From JAXGOI01 sp040767605 (GTDB lineage: Bacteria; Bacillota; Dehalobacteriia; UBA4068): a stretch of 64,000 nt of DNA. The position numbers and the translations under genes are program-made. Positions within the stretch are counted from its first letter, which is position 1. Each line of letters begins with the position of its first letter. Shown here one piece after another: positions 34,112 to 41,659 of this stretch. Under the pieces are notes generated by a model. The model saw only the letters and a list, made by a program, of their open reading frames with translations. It searched no databases and was not told the origin of the DNA. Where the stretch lies: positions 1,364,001 through 1,428,000 of the forward strand of contig JAXGOI010000001.1 of NCBI GenBank assembly GCA_040767605.1. The letters are read 5' to 3'.

Positions 34112-35644
34112 TTAATCTTCATCTAAATCAATAATATCAGTTTCTAAAGCGGTATCAAGCTTAACTTCCGCCCGGGTTTCCCCGGCAAGCTCAGCCTTTT
34201 TGGTTTTTATGCCATAAACGAGGCCTAAAAGCTGAATGGTGATTAAAGGTGTCATAGCCACCATGGCAACTGTGCCGAAGGCATCTCTCATTAAATCCCC
34301 TCCCAAAGCTGTGCAAACCCCGATGGTAAAGGGTAAGAGGAAGGTAGCCGTCATAGGCCCTGAGGCCACGCCCCCAGAATCAAAAGCAATAGCGGTAAAA
34401 ACCTTAGGCACAAAAAAGGTTAAAATAAGCGCTGTCAGATAGCCGGGAACAAGTATATACCAAATGCTGATTCCCGTCATTACCCTTAGCATTGCCAGAG
34501 CCAGAGAAATACCAACCCCGGAAGAAAGGCTTAAAAGCATGGCTCTTTTGGAAATTGCACCACTGCTTATTTCTTCAACCTGATTATTTAAAACATGCAC
34601 GGCAGGCTCCGCCGCAACTATAAAAAAGCCTATAAACATTCCGATTGGGATTAAAACCCAGTTATGAGAGTAAAGGGCAATTTTGCCCCCCAGATAATTA
34701 CCCACTGGCATAAAGCCTGTATTTACCGAGGTTAAAAAGATAACCAGCCCTAAATAAGTGTAAATAATTCCTATGCCCATTTTAATAAGCTGCACCCTTG
34801 GTAGCTTAAGGAAGAGGAGTTGAAAAATAATAAAAAAGAAAATAATCGGGGAAAGAGCCAGGGCAACTTCCTCCAGAAAGCGGGGGAACGATTTTGCATA
34901 AAGGGTAAAAATATCTCTTATGCTTTCCAAATGAACAATTTCAGTTTCGCTGTACTGGCCGGGGGAATTAAAAAGCATGCCCATAATCATTACGGCCATT
35001 ATCGGGCCGACGGAGCAGAGGGCAACCATGCCGAAGCTGTCGTCCTCCGTGCTTTGGCTTCCCCTGACTGCGGCAATCCCTACGCCTAAAGCCAGAATAA
35101 AGGGGACGGTAATAGGGCCTGTGGTAACCCCGCCGGAATCAAAAGCTACGGCTAAATAATCTCCGGGGGTAAAAGCCGCCAAAGTGAAAACCAAAGCGTA
35201 AAAGCATAAGAATAATATGGAAAGGCGAATTTTTAAAAGTACCCTCAATACGGCAATTAAAAGGAAAACACCCACCCCCAGCGAGATGGATAAAATTAAA
35301 GTTAAATTGGGGATGGCGGGAACCTGCTCTGCCAGTACCTGCAAATCCGGCTCGGCTACGGTTATCATAACCCCCATTATAAAACAAATAATCAGCAAAA
35401 GATAGAGCTTGCGGGATTTTACTAAATGAGTGCCGATTAGCTGCCCCATGGGCATCATTGCAATATCCGCCCCCAGGGTAAAGAGACCCATGCCGAAAAT
35501 CAGCAAAAGAGAGGCGGATATAAATAGACTTAAAAGCTCAAGAGACATAGGTGTAATAGTAAAATGCAGAAAGATTACTATTGCGACAATAGGCAAAACA
35601 GAGGCCAGAGCTTCTTTAACTTTTTTTCTTAACTCTTTGTGCAA
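34112..35644 (-). CDS. DUF1538 membrane protein
   Basis: The 510-residue product has about twelve hydrophobic segments arranged as two related halves. Each half carries the same motif, LAVAFDSGGVTTGPITVPF in the first and FTAIAFDSGGVASGPMTATF in the second, plus a repeated AEPxxxVLxxQVxxI element. This internal duplication is the hallmark of DUF1538. Such inverted or tandem repeats with a GGVxxGP loop suggest a transporter, with the substrate unknown. It is the first gene of the operon with two PII-like genes. The start is taken as TTG at 35644 with a G-rich stretch upstream; this start is uncertain. Confidence 0.85.
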   Translation of the reverse strand: MHKELRKKVKEALASVLPIVAIVIFLHFTITPMSLELLSLFISASLLLIFGMGLFTLGADIAMMPMGQLIGTHLVKSRKLYLLLIICFIMGVMITVAEPDLQVLAEQVPAIPNLTLILSISLGVGVFLLIAVLRVLLKIRLSILFLCFYALVFTLAAFTPGDYLAVAFDSGGVTTGPITVPFILALGVGIAAVRGSQSTEDDSFGMVALCSVGPIMAVMIMGMLFNSPGQYSETEIVHLESIRDIFTLYAKSFPRFLEEVALALSPIIFFFIIFQLLFLKLPRVQLIKMGIGIIYTYLGLVIFLTSVNTGFMPVGNYLGGKIALYSHNWVLIPIGMFIGFFIVAAEPAVHVLNNQVEEISSGAISKRAMLLSLSSGVGISLALAMLRVMTGISIWYILVPGYLTALILTFFVPKVFTAIAFDSGGVASGPMTATFLLPFTIGVCTALGGDLMRDAFGTVAMVAMTPLITIQLLGLVYGIKTKKAELAGETRAEVKLDTALETDIIDLDED

Positions 35645-35872
35645 ACGCCCGCCCCCCTCAATTTGCCTAATATAAAGTATAAAGGAGGGTTAAAAAAATG
35701 TCAAATAGGCTTTTCCCCAAGAGGTCTTTTAAGAAAAGGGAGGCTAAAAATATATTTTATTCTTAGGTGTATACTTGGGCTTTATCGGTTTTTGGCTTTT
35801 AACACCCCTGGGCCAAGCAGCATATAATGTAAAGGAGTCAGCGATATTATTTTTATTTTAGGAGTGATTATT

Positions 35873-36547
35873 ATGCATAATACACCCAAAAACCCTGAGG
35901 CCTGGAATAATTGTATGCCCGGGGGGGGAGTTCCCGTAAATCAAGAATTCCCCCTGGAACAATATGGGGGTGAGGGCGAAGAATTAAGAGCCCCGGGGGG
36001 CCCATGTAATTATCCCCCCTGCGGTGGGGGGCCGGTTGCCCCAACGGGGGGCGGCCCTTGTAATCGCCCACCCTGCGGTGGGGGGCCGGTTGCCCCAACG
36101 GGGGGAGGCCCATGTAATCGCCCCCCCTGCGGAGAGGTACCGGTTGTACCGGTAGAGGAAAGCAATACCGGAGGAGGGCCGGGGCCTAATTGCCAAAATA
36201 CAAGGGGCTGCAGCGGTAACTGTATAAGCCAGTGGCTTAAGGGCTGCTTTTATTTGCCGAATCTTTACTGTGTTATAGAAAGCCGTATTTGTAATGAAGG
36301 AATAAAATATATTTTCCGCCAGGGCCGCTGGCAGGCAATTTTAAAATACACCATTTGGCTGAAGTATATAAACAGATGCAATAAAATTTGCTGGGCTCAG
36401 CGGAGGGGCTGCCTTATTTTAGCGGATATCCCCAACGGGCCCAGAGCCTTTGACAATTATTGCGTTCATATCTGCCAGCCCCCAATTATAAAAAAATGCG
36501 GGAATATGCTAAAGGTTTGTGCCAGAGTTTTATTTTGCCGCCGTTAA
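35873..36547 (+). CDS. Orphan Gly/Pro/Cys-repeat protein with a Cys-rich basic C-terminus
   Basis: I do not recognise this 224-residue protein. The ATG at 35873 has TAGGAGTGA upstream. Residues 1-40 are acidic and Pro-rich. Then come almost three 18-residue repeats with the core GGPCN(Y/R)PPCGGGPVAPTG, encoded by near-identical 54-bp units. The C-terminal 120 residues are basic and rich in Cys and aromatic residues (GCSGNCISQWLKGCFYL, NRCNKICWAQRRGC, FDNYCVHICQPP). No signal peptide or membrane segment is evident. Spore-coat-like or structural proteins can look like this, but no function can be assigned. The gene stands alone between an unrelated minus-strand operon and a strong terminator. 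Confidence 0.7.
   Translation: MHNTPKNPEAWNNCMPGGGVPVNQEFPLEQYGGEGEELRAPGGPCNYPPCGGGPVAPTGGGPCNRPPCGGGPVAPTGGGPCNRPPCGEVPVVPVEESNTGGGPGPNCQNTRGCSGNCISQWLKGCFYLPNLYCVIESRICNEGIKYIFRQGRWQAILKYTIWLKYINRCNKICWAQRRGCLILADIPNGPRAFDNYCVHICQPPIIKKCGNMLKVCARVLFCRR
36001..36162 (+). repeat. 54-bp coding tandem repeats
   Basis: Units 36001-36054 and 36055-36108 are nearly identical; 36109-36162 is a third, diverging in its second half. They encode the 18-residue Cys-Pro-Gly repeats of the orphan protein and contain long G and C runs. Confidence 0.9.
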
Positions 36548-36583
36548 AATAAGCCTGTTATTAGGGGCAAATTATGAAAAGGG

Positions 36584-36627
36584 AAAAAGCCATAAGCCCT
36601 TACAAAAGTAAGGGCTTATGGCTTTTT
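36584..36627. terminator. Perfect 20-bp stem terminator
   Basis: AAAAAGCCATAAGCCCTTAC pairs fully with its complement around AAAA, ending in TTTTT. It terminates the orphan repeat gene. The rest of 36548-36810 is AT-rich without other visible features. Confidence 0.9.
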
Positions 36628-36810
36628 ATAGATATATTTGGCATAAGTATTAAAGAAAAAGCCGAAAAAAAGCAGTTAAAGATACGCTATAAAAATATTT
36701 TTCTTAAATGAGTATTCCCGTATACATAAGAAATAATTAATTTTTTTATCCAAGGCCTAGAGCAGGCCGTTTACAATCTATATTAAATTACTAAGAATTT
36801 ATAAAAAGTC

Positions 36811-36839
36811 TTGACATCTGAAGTTAGGAGTGGTAAACT
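36811..36839 (+). promoter_or_regulatory. Promoter of the feo operon
   Basis: TTGACA (36811-36816), a 17-base spacer and TAAACT (36834-36839) make a sigma-A-type promoter. The expected start lies near 36846, at the edge of the DtxR-type operator. Confidence 0.75.
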
Positions 36840-36851
36840 TAAGGCAGGAAA

Positions 36852-36870
36852 TTAGGTTAGCCTTAACTAA
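36852..36870 (+). promoter_or_regulatory. DtxR/IdeR-type iron operator upstream of feoA
   Basis: TTAGGTTAGCCTTAACTAA matches 17 of 19 bases of the remembered DtxR/IdeR consensus TTAGGTTAGCCTAACCTAA. It begins just after the predicted transcription start, where iron-loaded repressor would block transcription. Confidence 0.75.
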
Positions 36871-36900
36871 CATATTTTGCTTTATTAAGGAGGGATAGAG

Positions 36901-37110
36901 ATGCCGCTTTCCATGGCTGCAACAGGAGTAGAAAATATGATTAAATCCATAAAAGGCAAGGATGATACCAAAAGGTTTTTAGAATCCCTGGGTTTTGTAG
37001 TAGGGGGCAGGGTTACGGTTGTTTCTTCCCTGGGGGGCAATATTATAGTAAATGTTAAGGATTCCCGAATTGCCATAAATAAGGGTATGGCAAACCGCAT
37101 CCTTATTTAA
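36901..37110 (+). CDS. feoA: FeoA-domain protein (first)
   Basis: This 69-residue SH3-like protein assists FeoB ferrous-iron transport. Pattern: LPLSMAATG-type lead, FLESLGFVVGGRVTVVSSLGGNIIVNVKDSRIAINKGMANRI, the FeoA beta-barrel with a final helix-strand. AAGGAGGGA precedes the ATG. It is the first gene of a feoA-feoA-feoB operon behind the DtxR-type operator. The two FeoA copies differ: this one has a longer N-terminal helix and lacks the KRRIMDMGI block. Confidence 0.88.
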   Translation: MPLSMAATGVENMIKSIKGKDDTKRFLESLGFVVGGRVTVVSSLGGNIIVNVKDSRIAINKGMANRILI

Positions 37111-37177
37111 GAGCATTTAAAGGCAGATACAAAAATCAAACCCTAAATACAGATACACTTTACCGGAGGAGCAGGAA

Positions 37178-37399
37178 ATGAAAACGCTGAAAGATGTTAA
37201 ATGCGGAGAAACCGTAACTGTTGAAAAAATTCAGGGTGCCGGGGCCCTTAAAAGAAGAATTATGGATATGGGTATTACCAAAGGTGTTTCAATTTATGTC
37301 CGTAAGGTGGCGCCCCTGGGGGATCCCCTGGAAATTACCGTAAGAGGCTATGAGCTTACCATAAGAAAAGCGGATGCTGAAAATATTTTGATTATATAA
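37178..37399 (+). CDS. feoA: FeoA-domain protein (second)
   Basis: The 73-residue product is a more typical FeoA: TLKDVKCGETVTVEKI, GALKRRIMDMGITKGVSIYV, APLGDPLEITVRGYELTIRKADAENILI. It is a small cytosolic SH3-like protein expected to bind FeoB and tune its GTPase or transport. CCGGAGGAG precedes the ATG. It lies 67 bases after the first copy and 75 bases before feoB, with a second DtxR-type site in between. Confidence 0.92.
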   Translation: MKTLKDVKCGETVTVEKIQGAGALKRRIMDMGITKGVSIYVRKVAPLGDPLEITVRGYELTIRKADAENILII

Positions 37400-37438
37400 G
37401 GCAGAGCATAAAGGCTCTGTATATTTTAAAAGAATTTG

Positions 37439-37457
37439 TTAGATTACCCTAACTTAA
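37439..37457 (+). promoter_or_regulatory. Second DtxR/IdeR-type operator, before feoB
   Basis: TTAGATTACCCTAACTTAA matches 16 of 19 bases of the same consensus and lies just before the feoB ribosome site. It may add internal iron control of feoB. Confidence 0.6.
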
Positions 37458-37474
37458 TTTGAGGGGGATTTACT

Positions 37475-39601
37475 ATGTCAATCCGAATAGCCCTTGCCGG
37501 TAACCCCAATTGCGGCAAGACAACAATGTTTAATACCTTAACCGGCAGCAGCCAATATGTGGGGAATTGGCCCGGAGTTACCGTAGAAAAAAAAGAAGGC
37601 CGCCTAAAGGGTAAACAAAAAGATGTAATAGTTGTTGATTTGCCGGGAATTTATTCCCTTTCTCCCTATACATTAGAAGAGGTTATTACCAGAGATTATT
37701 TAATTAATGATAAGCCCGATGTAATTATAAATATTATTGATGCTACAAATTTAGAGCGGAATCTTTATCTTACCACGCAATTGCTGGAGGTTGGGCTGCC
37801 GGTAATTATTGCCTTAAATATGATGGATATTGTATCAAAAGGCGATGGCAAAATTGATGTGGCGGGGCTGGCCGCCGAATTAGGCTGCACTATAATAGGA
37901 ACCTCCGCCGTAAAAGGCACCGGGATTAAAGAAATTGCCCAAAAAGCCATCGAGATTGCGGAAGCAAAAACTCCGGCTTTGGCCAAACATAAATTCAGCA
38001 AAAATGTTCAAGAGGCTATTGCCGCTATTGAAAAAATTATCCCCCCCGGGTTTAAAGGGGAGAACCGCCCCTGGTTTGCCCTTAAGCTTTTTGAAAGGGA
38101 TGAAAAGGTTGAGGAGCAAATTAATTTTGATGCGGCGGCTAAAGAGAAGATTCGGCTTATAATAGAAAAATGCGAAAAGGCAATGGATGATGATTCCGAA
38201 AGCATAATTGCCAATGAAAGATATGAATATATTACCGAAATTATCTCCAAATTTGCCAAGAGAAAAACCCCCGGCGCTTTAAGCAGATCCGATAAAATAG
38301 ACCGCATTGTTACCAACCGCTGGCTGGCCTTGCCGATATTTTTCTTAATTATGTGGGGGGTCTATTATGTTTCCATTCAAACCGTGGGGGAATGGACAAT
38401 TGTTTGGCTTGAAACCCTGATAGAAGATATAATCGGGGGCGGGCTTTTAGAACTACTGGAAACTGCCGGGGCTGCCTCGTGGCTCCAAAGCCTGATTATT
38501 GAAGGGATACTGGGGGGGGTCGGCACCGTTATTGTTTTTGTCCCCCAGCTGATGATTTTATTCTTTTTTATCTCCCTTCTTGAGGATTGTGGTTATATGG
38601 CAAGGGTTGCCTTTATTATGGACAGGGTTTTCCGCCGCTTCGGCCTTTCCGGCAAATCTTTTATCCCTATGCTGATAGGTACCGGCTGTACGGTTCCCGC
38701 CGTTATGGCCTCCCGCACCATTGAGCAGGAAAAAGACCGGAAAATGACGGTTATGCTTACGCCCTTTATTCCCTGCGGGGCAAAATTGCCCCTCTTTGCC
38801 CTGATGACGGCGGCCTTTTTCCCTGAGGATGTTTGGGTGGGGCCTTCAATGTATTTTTTAGGTATTGCCATGGTTATAATCTCCGGGGTAATTCTTAAAA
38901 GAACCCCTTTATTTGCAGGGGAGACGGCCCCCTTTGTAATGGAGCTTCCCATATATCATATGCCCAGGGCAAAAGGGGTTTTAATTCATATGTGGGAAAG
39001 AGGCAAGGCCTTTGTTATTAAAGCCGGAACAATTATTTTTGTGGGCAGCGCGGTTATTTGGTTTTTGCAATCCTTTAACCTGAAAATGGAAATGGTAGAG
39101 GCGGGGGAAAGTATTTTAGCCGCCTTAGGAGGTTTTATTGCCCCCATATTCGCTCCCCTGGGTTTTGGTACCTGGCAGGCCTCGGTTGCCACTATTACAG
39201 GCTCTTTAGCTAAAGAAATTGTTGTGGCAACCTTCGGGGTATTATTTGGAATTGGCGAGGTTGCCGAAAGCGACCCTCATTTGGTATCAGAAATTACCAC
39301 GATTTTTACTTTTGTCGGCGCTTATGCCTTTATGGTTTTCAACCTGCTGGCTGCGCCCTGTTTTGCGGCTATCGGGGCCATAAAAAGAGAAATGGGCAGC
39401 TGGAAGTGGACATTAATCGCTGTCGGTTATCAAACCGGTTTAGCCTATCTTATGGCCTTAATTATTAATCAGGTTGGCAGCGCCATATTTTTAGGCACTA
39501 ATAAAATCCCGGCAATTATTGTTTCCGGCATATTGCTGGCATTAATTTTCTGGGCTTTGGCATCCGGCTTTAAAAGGAGTAAAAAGGCCTTGGGCCGTTA
39601 A
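37475..39601 (+). CDS. feoB: Ferrous iron transporter FeoB
   Basis: FeoB imports Fe(II) across the cytoplasmic membrane. The 708-residue product has the N-terminal G-protein domain: G1 GNPNCGKTTMFN, G3 DLPGIYSLSPY and G4 NMMD, with a switch around NWPGVTVEKKEG. A helical GDI-like segment follows, then about ten membrane segments with the two Gate motifs. The conserved Cys is in GTGCTVPAVMASRT, and the second gate region has PCGAKLPLFALM. A late segment reads GSLAKEIVVATFG. GAGGGGG precedes the ATG. It is regulated through the two DtxR-type sites. Confidence 0.97.
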   Translation: MSIRIALAGNPNCGKTTMFNTLTGSSQYVGNWPGVTVEKKEGRLKGKQKDVIVVDLPGIYSLSPYTLEEVITRDYLINDKPDVIINIIDATNLERNLYLTTQLLEVGLPVIIALNMMDIVSKGDGKIDVAGLAAELGCTIIGTSAVKGTGIKEIAQKAIEIAEAKTPALAKHKFSKNVQEAIAAIEKIIPPGFKGENRPWFALKLFERDEKVEEQINFDAAAKEKIRLIIEKCEKAMDDDSESIIANERYEYITEIISKFAKRKTPGALSRSDKIDRIVTNRWLALPIFFLIMWGVYYVSIQTVGEWTIVWLETLIEDIIGGGLLELLETAGAASWLQSLIIEGILGGVGTVIVFVPQLMILFFFISLLEDCGYMARVAFIMDRVFRRFGLSGKSFIPMLIGTGCTVPAVMASRTIEQEKDRKMTVMLTPFIPCGAKLPLFALMTAAFFPEDVWVGPSMYFLGIAMVIISGVILKRTPLFAGETAPFVMELPIYHMPRAKGVLIHMWERGKAFVIKAGTIIFVGSAVIWFLQSFNLKMEMVEAGESILAALGGFIAPIFAPLGFGTWQASVATITGSLAKEIVVATFGVLFGIGEVAESDPHLVSEITTIFTFVGAYAFMVFNLLAAPCFAAIGAIKREMGSWKWTLIAVGYQTGLAYLMALIINQVGSAIFLGTNKIPAIIVSGILLALIFWALASGFKRSKKALGR

Positions 39602-39633
39602 TTTTAAAAAGTTAGGTTTAAAGGAGGGTTATT

Positions 39634-39777
39634 ATGGCTGATTTTATTATTGGCGGAATAATACTGGCCTTATTAATATTGGCAGGTTATAAATCTTATA
39701 AAAATTATAAAAAGAATAAGTGCGGCTGCGGCTGCACCGGCTGTTCCAGAGCCGGCAAATGCCCGGATGAAGAATAA
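39634..39777 (+). CDS. FeoB-associated Cys-rich membrane mini-protein
   Basis: This 47-residue gene begins with AAGGAGGG and ATG 32 bases after feoB. It has one N-terminal membrane segment (DFIIGGIILALLILAGY), a Lys/Tyr stretch and a Cys cluster CGCGCTGCSRAGKC. That layout matches the small FeoB-associated Cys-rich proteins often found after feoB in Firmicutes. Metal binding or partner interaction with FeoB is likely but unproven. It is the last gene of the feo operon before a shared terminator. A partial TTAGGTTTA half-site precedes it. Confidence 0.85.
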   Translation: MADFIIGGIILALLILAGYKSYKNYKKNKCGCGCTGCSRAGKCPDEE

Positions 39778-39827
39778 GCCTGCAATTAATTTATGAGAGC
39801 CTAAAGCTTAAGATTTATTAAAAACTA

Positions 39828-39851
39828 AAAGCCCCGTATTAACGGGGCTTT
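39828..39851. terminator. Bidirectional terminator between feo and suf
   Basis: AAAGCCCCG and CGGGGCTTT form a stem around TATTAA, flanked by A and T runs on both sides, between the converging feo (+) and suf (-) operons. Confidence 0.8.
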
Positions 39852-39880
39852 AATTATTTGCCTATATAATTTGCAAGAGC

Positions 39881-40804
39881 TTATTGGAGGAAGCCCTCTA
39901 CAATTCTGCTTTCCGCCTCTTCTTCCGTGAGGCCCAAAGTCATCAGCTTAATTATTTGCTCCCCGGCAATTTTGCCGATTGCCGCCTCATGAATTAAAGC
40001 GGCATCTAAATGATTGGCGGTAAGCTCCGGAATGGCGCTGACTATGGCGTCATCCATAATAATTGCATCGCATTGGGAATGCCCTGTACAGCTTGTATTG
40101 CCGTTAATTACAGAGCGGAAGATTTGCCTTGAGCTGCCCTTGGCAACGGAGCGGGACATTAAATCCGTACCGCTGTCTTTGCCGTTTAATTCAACCTCAA
40201 AGTTTGTTTCCGCATATTGCTTATTATGGGTCATAATTTTTTCTTTAATAATCAGCTTGCCCTTTTCTTTTACTATGGCTTTGGAAGTGCGGCGGGTAGA
40301 ATCCACCCCTTTAATTTGAACGGTATCCATTTCCATATAGCCGGCTTCTTCAATTTCCACATAGGTTTCGGGGTTTATAATTCTTTTACCGCTGCCTTCC
40401 CCTATACCGATATGCTTTTCCTCATAGAGAACTCGGGCATTTTTGCCGATAAAAAAGCGGTGAATGCCGTTATGCTGAGAATCCGCGCAGCCGCTGTTAT
40501 GAACTCCGCAGCCGGCTACAATTGTAATATCGGAATCTTCGCCGATATAAAAATCATTATAAACTAAATCATCCACACCCTCATGGGTAATAAGAGCCGG
40601 GATATAAATTTTTTCACCCTTGGTGCCGGCCTTTACAATAATATCTATGCCGGGTTTATCTGTTTTAGGGATAATCTCCACAGTATCGGTGGATTGGCGG
40701 CTGATGGAGGCTCCATCTTTGCGGATATTAAAAGCACCCTTGGGGGATGAGGTATCTGAAATAAGGCCTAAGAGGCTTTCGGTTATTTTATCTAATATAG
40801 TCAT
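39881..40804 (-). CDS. SufB/SufD-family scaffold protein of a minimal SUF system
   Basis: This is an Fe-S cluster assembly scaffold. The 307-residue product is a single SufBD-type beta-helix protein (INFxxGKNARVLYEEKHIG, a long run of strands, SRSVAKGSSRQIFRSVINGN, GHSQCDAIIMDD, PELTANHLDAALIHEAAIGKI). It is shorter than SufB, which is near 470 residues. AGGAGGG precedes the ATG, and it follows sufC by four bases. No cysteine desulfurase, sufU or sufD lies beside it. This two-gene form matches the minimal SufBC-like (SMS) systems known from anaerobes and archaea. Confidence 0.85.
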   Translation of the reverse strand: MTILDKITESLLGLISDTSSPKGAFNIRKDGASISRQSTDTVEIIPKTDKPGIDIIVKAGTKGEKIYIPALITHEGVDDLVYNDFYIGEDSDITIVAGCGVHNSGCADSQHNGIHRFFIGKNARVLYEEKHIGIGEGSGKRIINPETYVEIEEAGYMEMDTVQIKGVDSTRRTSKAIVKEKGKLIIKEKIMTHNKQYAETNFEVELNGKDSGTDLMSRSVAKGSSRQIFRSVINGNTSCTGHSQCDAIIMDDAIVSAIPELTANHLDAALIHEAAIGKIAGEQIIKLMTLGLTEEEAESRIVEGFLQ

Positions 40805-40808
40805 AATT

Positions 40809-41528
40809 CTAACCCTCCTGTTTCGGGCAGAAGCTGCATGGGCTGGAGCTTCTTAAAAGCTCGGGTAAAACATCTTTTTTGGCCCCTTTTGCAACAACGC
40901 CGCCATTTGCCAGTACAATAATTTCATCCGCTATATCTAAAATACGCTCCTGATGAGAAATAATTATGATGGAACCCCGGGTTTCAGTACGCATTTTTTT
41001 AAAGACATCAATAAGATTATTAAAGCTCCATAAATCAATACCGGCCTCCGGCTCATCAAAAATAGAAAGAGGGGTTTTACGGGCCATAACAGTGGCGATT
41101 TCTATTCTTTTAATTTCCCCGCCGGAAAGGCTGGCATCCACCGGCCTCGAAATATAATCTTTAGCGCATAAGCCAACCTCGCCTAAATAAACGCAGGCCT
41201 GATTCTGCTGGAGAGTTTTACCCGCCGCTAAATTAAGCAAATCATGTACATTTATGCCTTTAAAGCGTACCGGGTGCTGAAAAGCAAAGCTTATACCCAG
41301 GCGGGATCTTTCAGTTATGTTTTTATCACTAATATCCTGCCCGTTAAAATAAACTTCCCCGATATCCGGCTTTTGAATACCGGCAATAACCCTGGCCAAG
41401 GTGGATTTTCCCCCCCCATTGGGCCCGGTAATAACAAAAAATTTATTATCCTCAAATTTAAGGTTTATATCTTTAAGGATTTTTTTATCCTGCCCTACCG
41501 TAAGGGAAACATTTTTTAATTCAAGCAT
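40809..41528 (-). CDS. sufC: SufC-type Fe-S assembly ATPase
   Basis: This is a cytosolic ABC ATPase partner of the SufB-like scaffold, 239 residues. It has Walker A GPNGGGKSTLARV, the SufC-specific SFAFQHPVRFKG segment, signature LSGGEIKRIEIATVMA, Walker B SIFDEPEAGIDLW and H-loop IIISHQERIL. CAGGAGG precedes the ATG. It leads the sufC-sufB pair on the minus strand, 131 bases downstream of the MerR-type gene. Both suf subunits end in tails with few Cys apart from CSFCPK here, which could bind metal. Confidence 0.93.
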   Translation of the reverse strand: MLELKNVSLTVGQDKKILKDINLKFEDNKFFVITGPNGGGKSTLARVIAGIQKPDIGEVYFNGQDISDKNITERSRLGISFAFQHPVRFKGINVHDLLNLAAGKTLQQNQACVYLGEVGLCAKDYISRPVDASLSGGEIKRIEIATVMARKTPLSIFDEPEAGIDLWSFNNLIDVFKKMRTETRGSIIIISHQERILDIADEIIVLANGGVVAKGAKKDVLPELLRSSSPCSFCPKQEG

Positions 41529-41659
41529 TTTTACCTCCTGTAATAAACCGGAAAATCTGTATTTGAGACATCAAATTATATTTTACCCTATTTTAAGGGA
41601 TTTGTCTTTACTTTTTTAAAACTTAAATTTAAATTCTCAAAAAGAGTAAAGATAAAAGC

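Noticed and set aside
36001..36162. Possible CRISPR-like repeat array
   Set aside because: The 54-bp units are contiguous, in frame and coding, without spacers.
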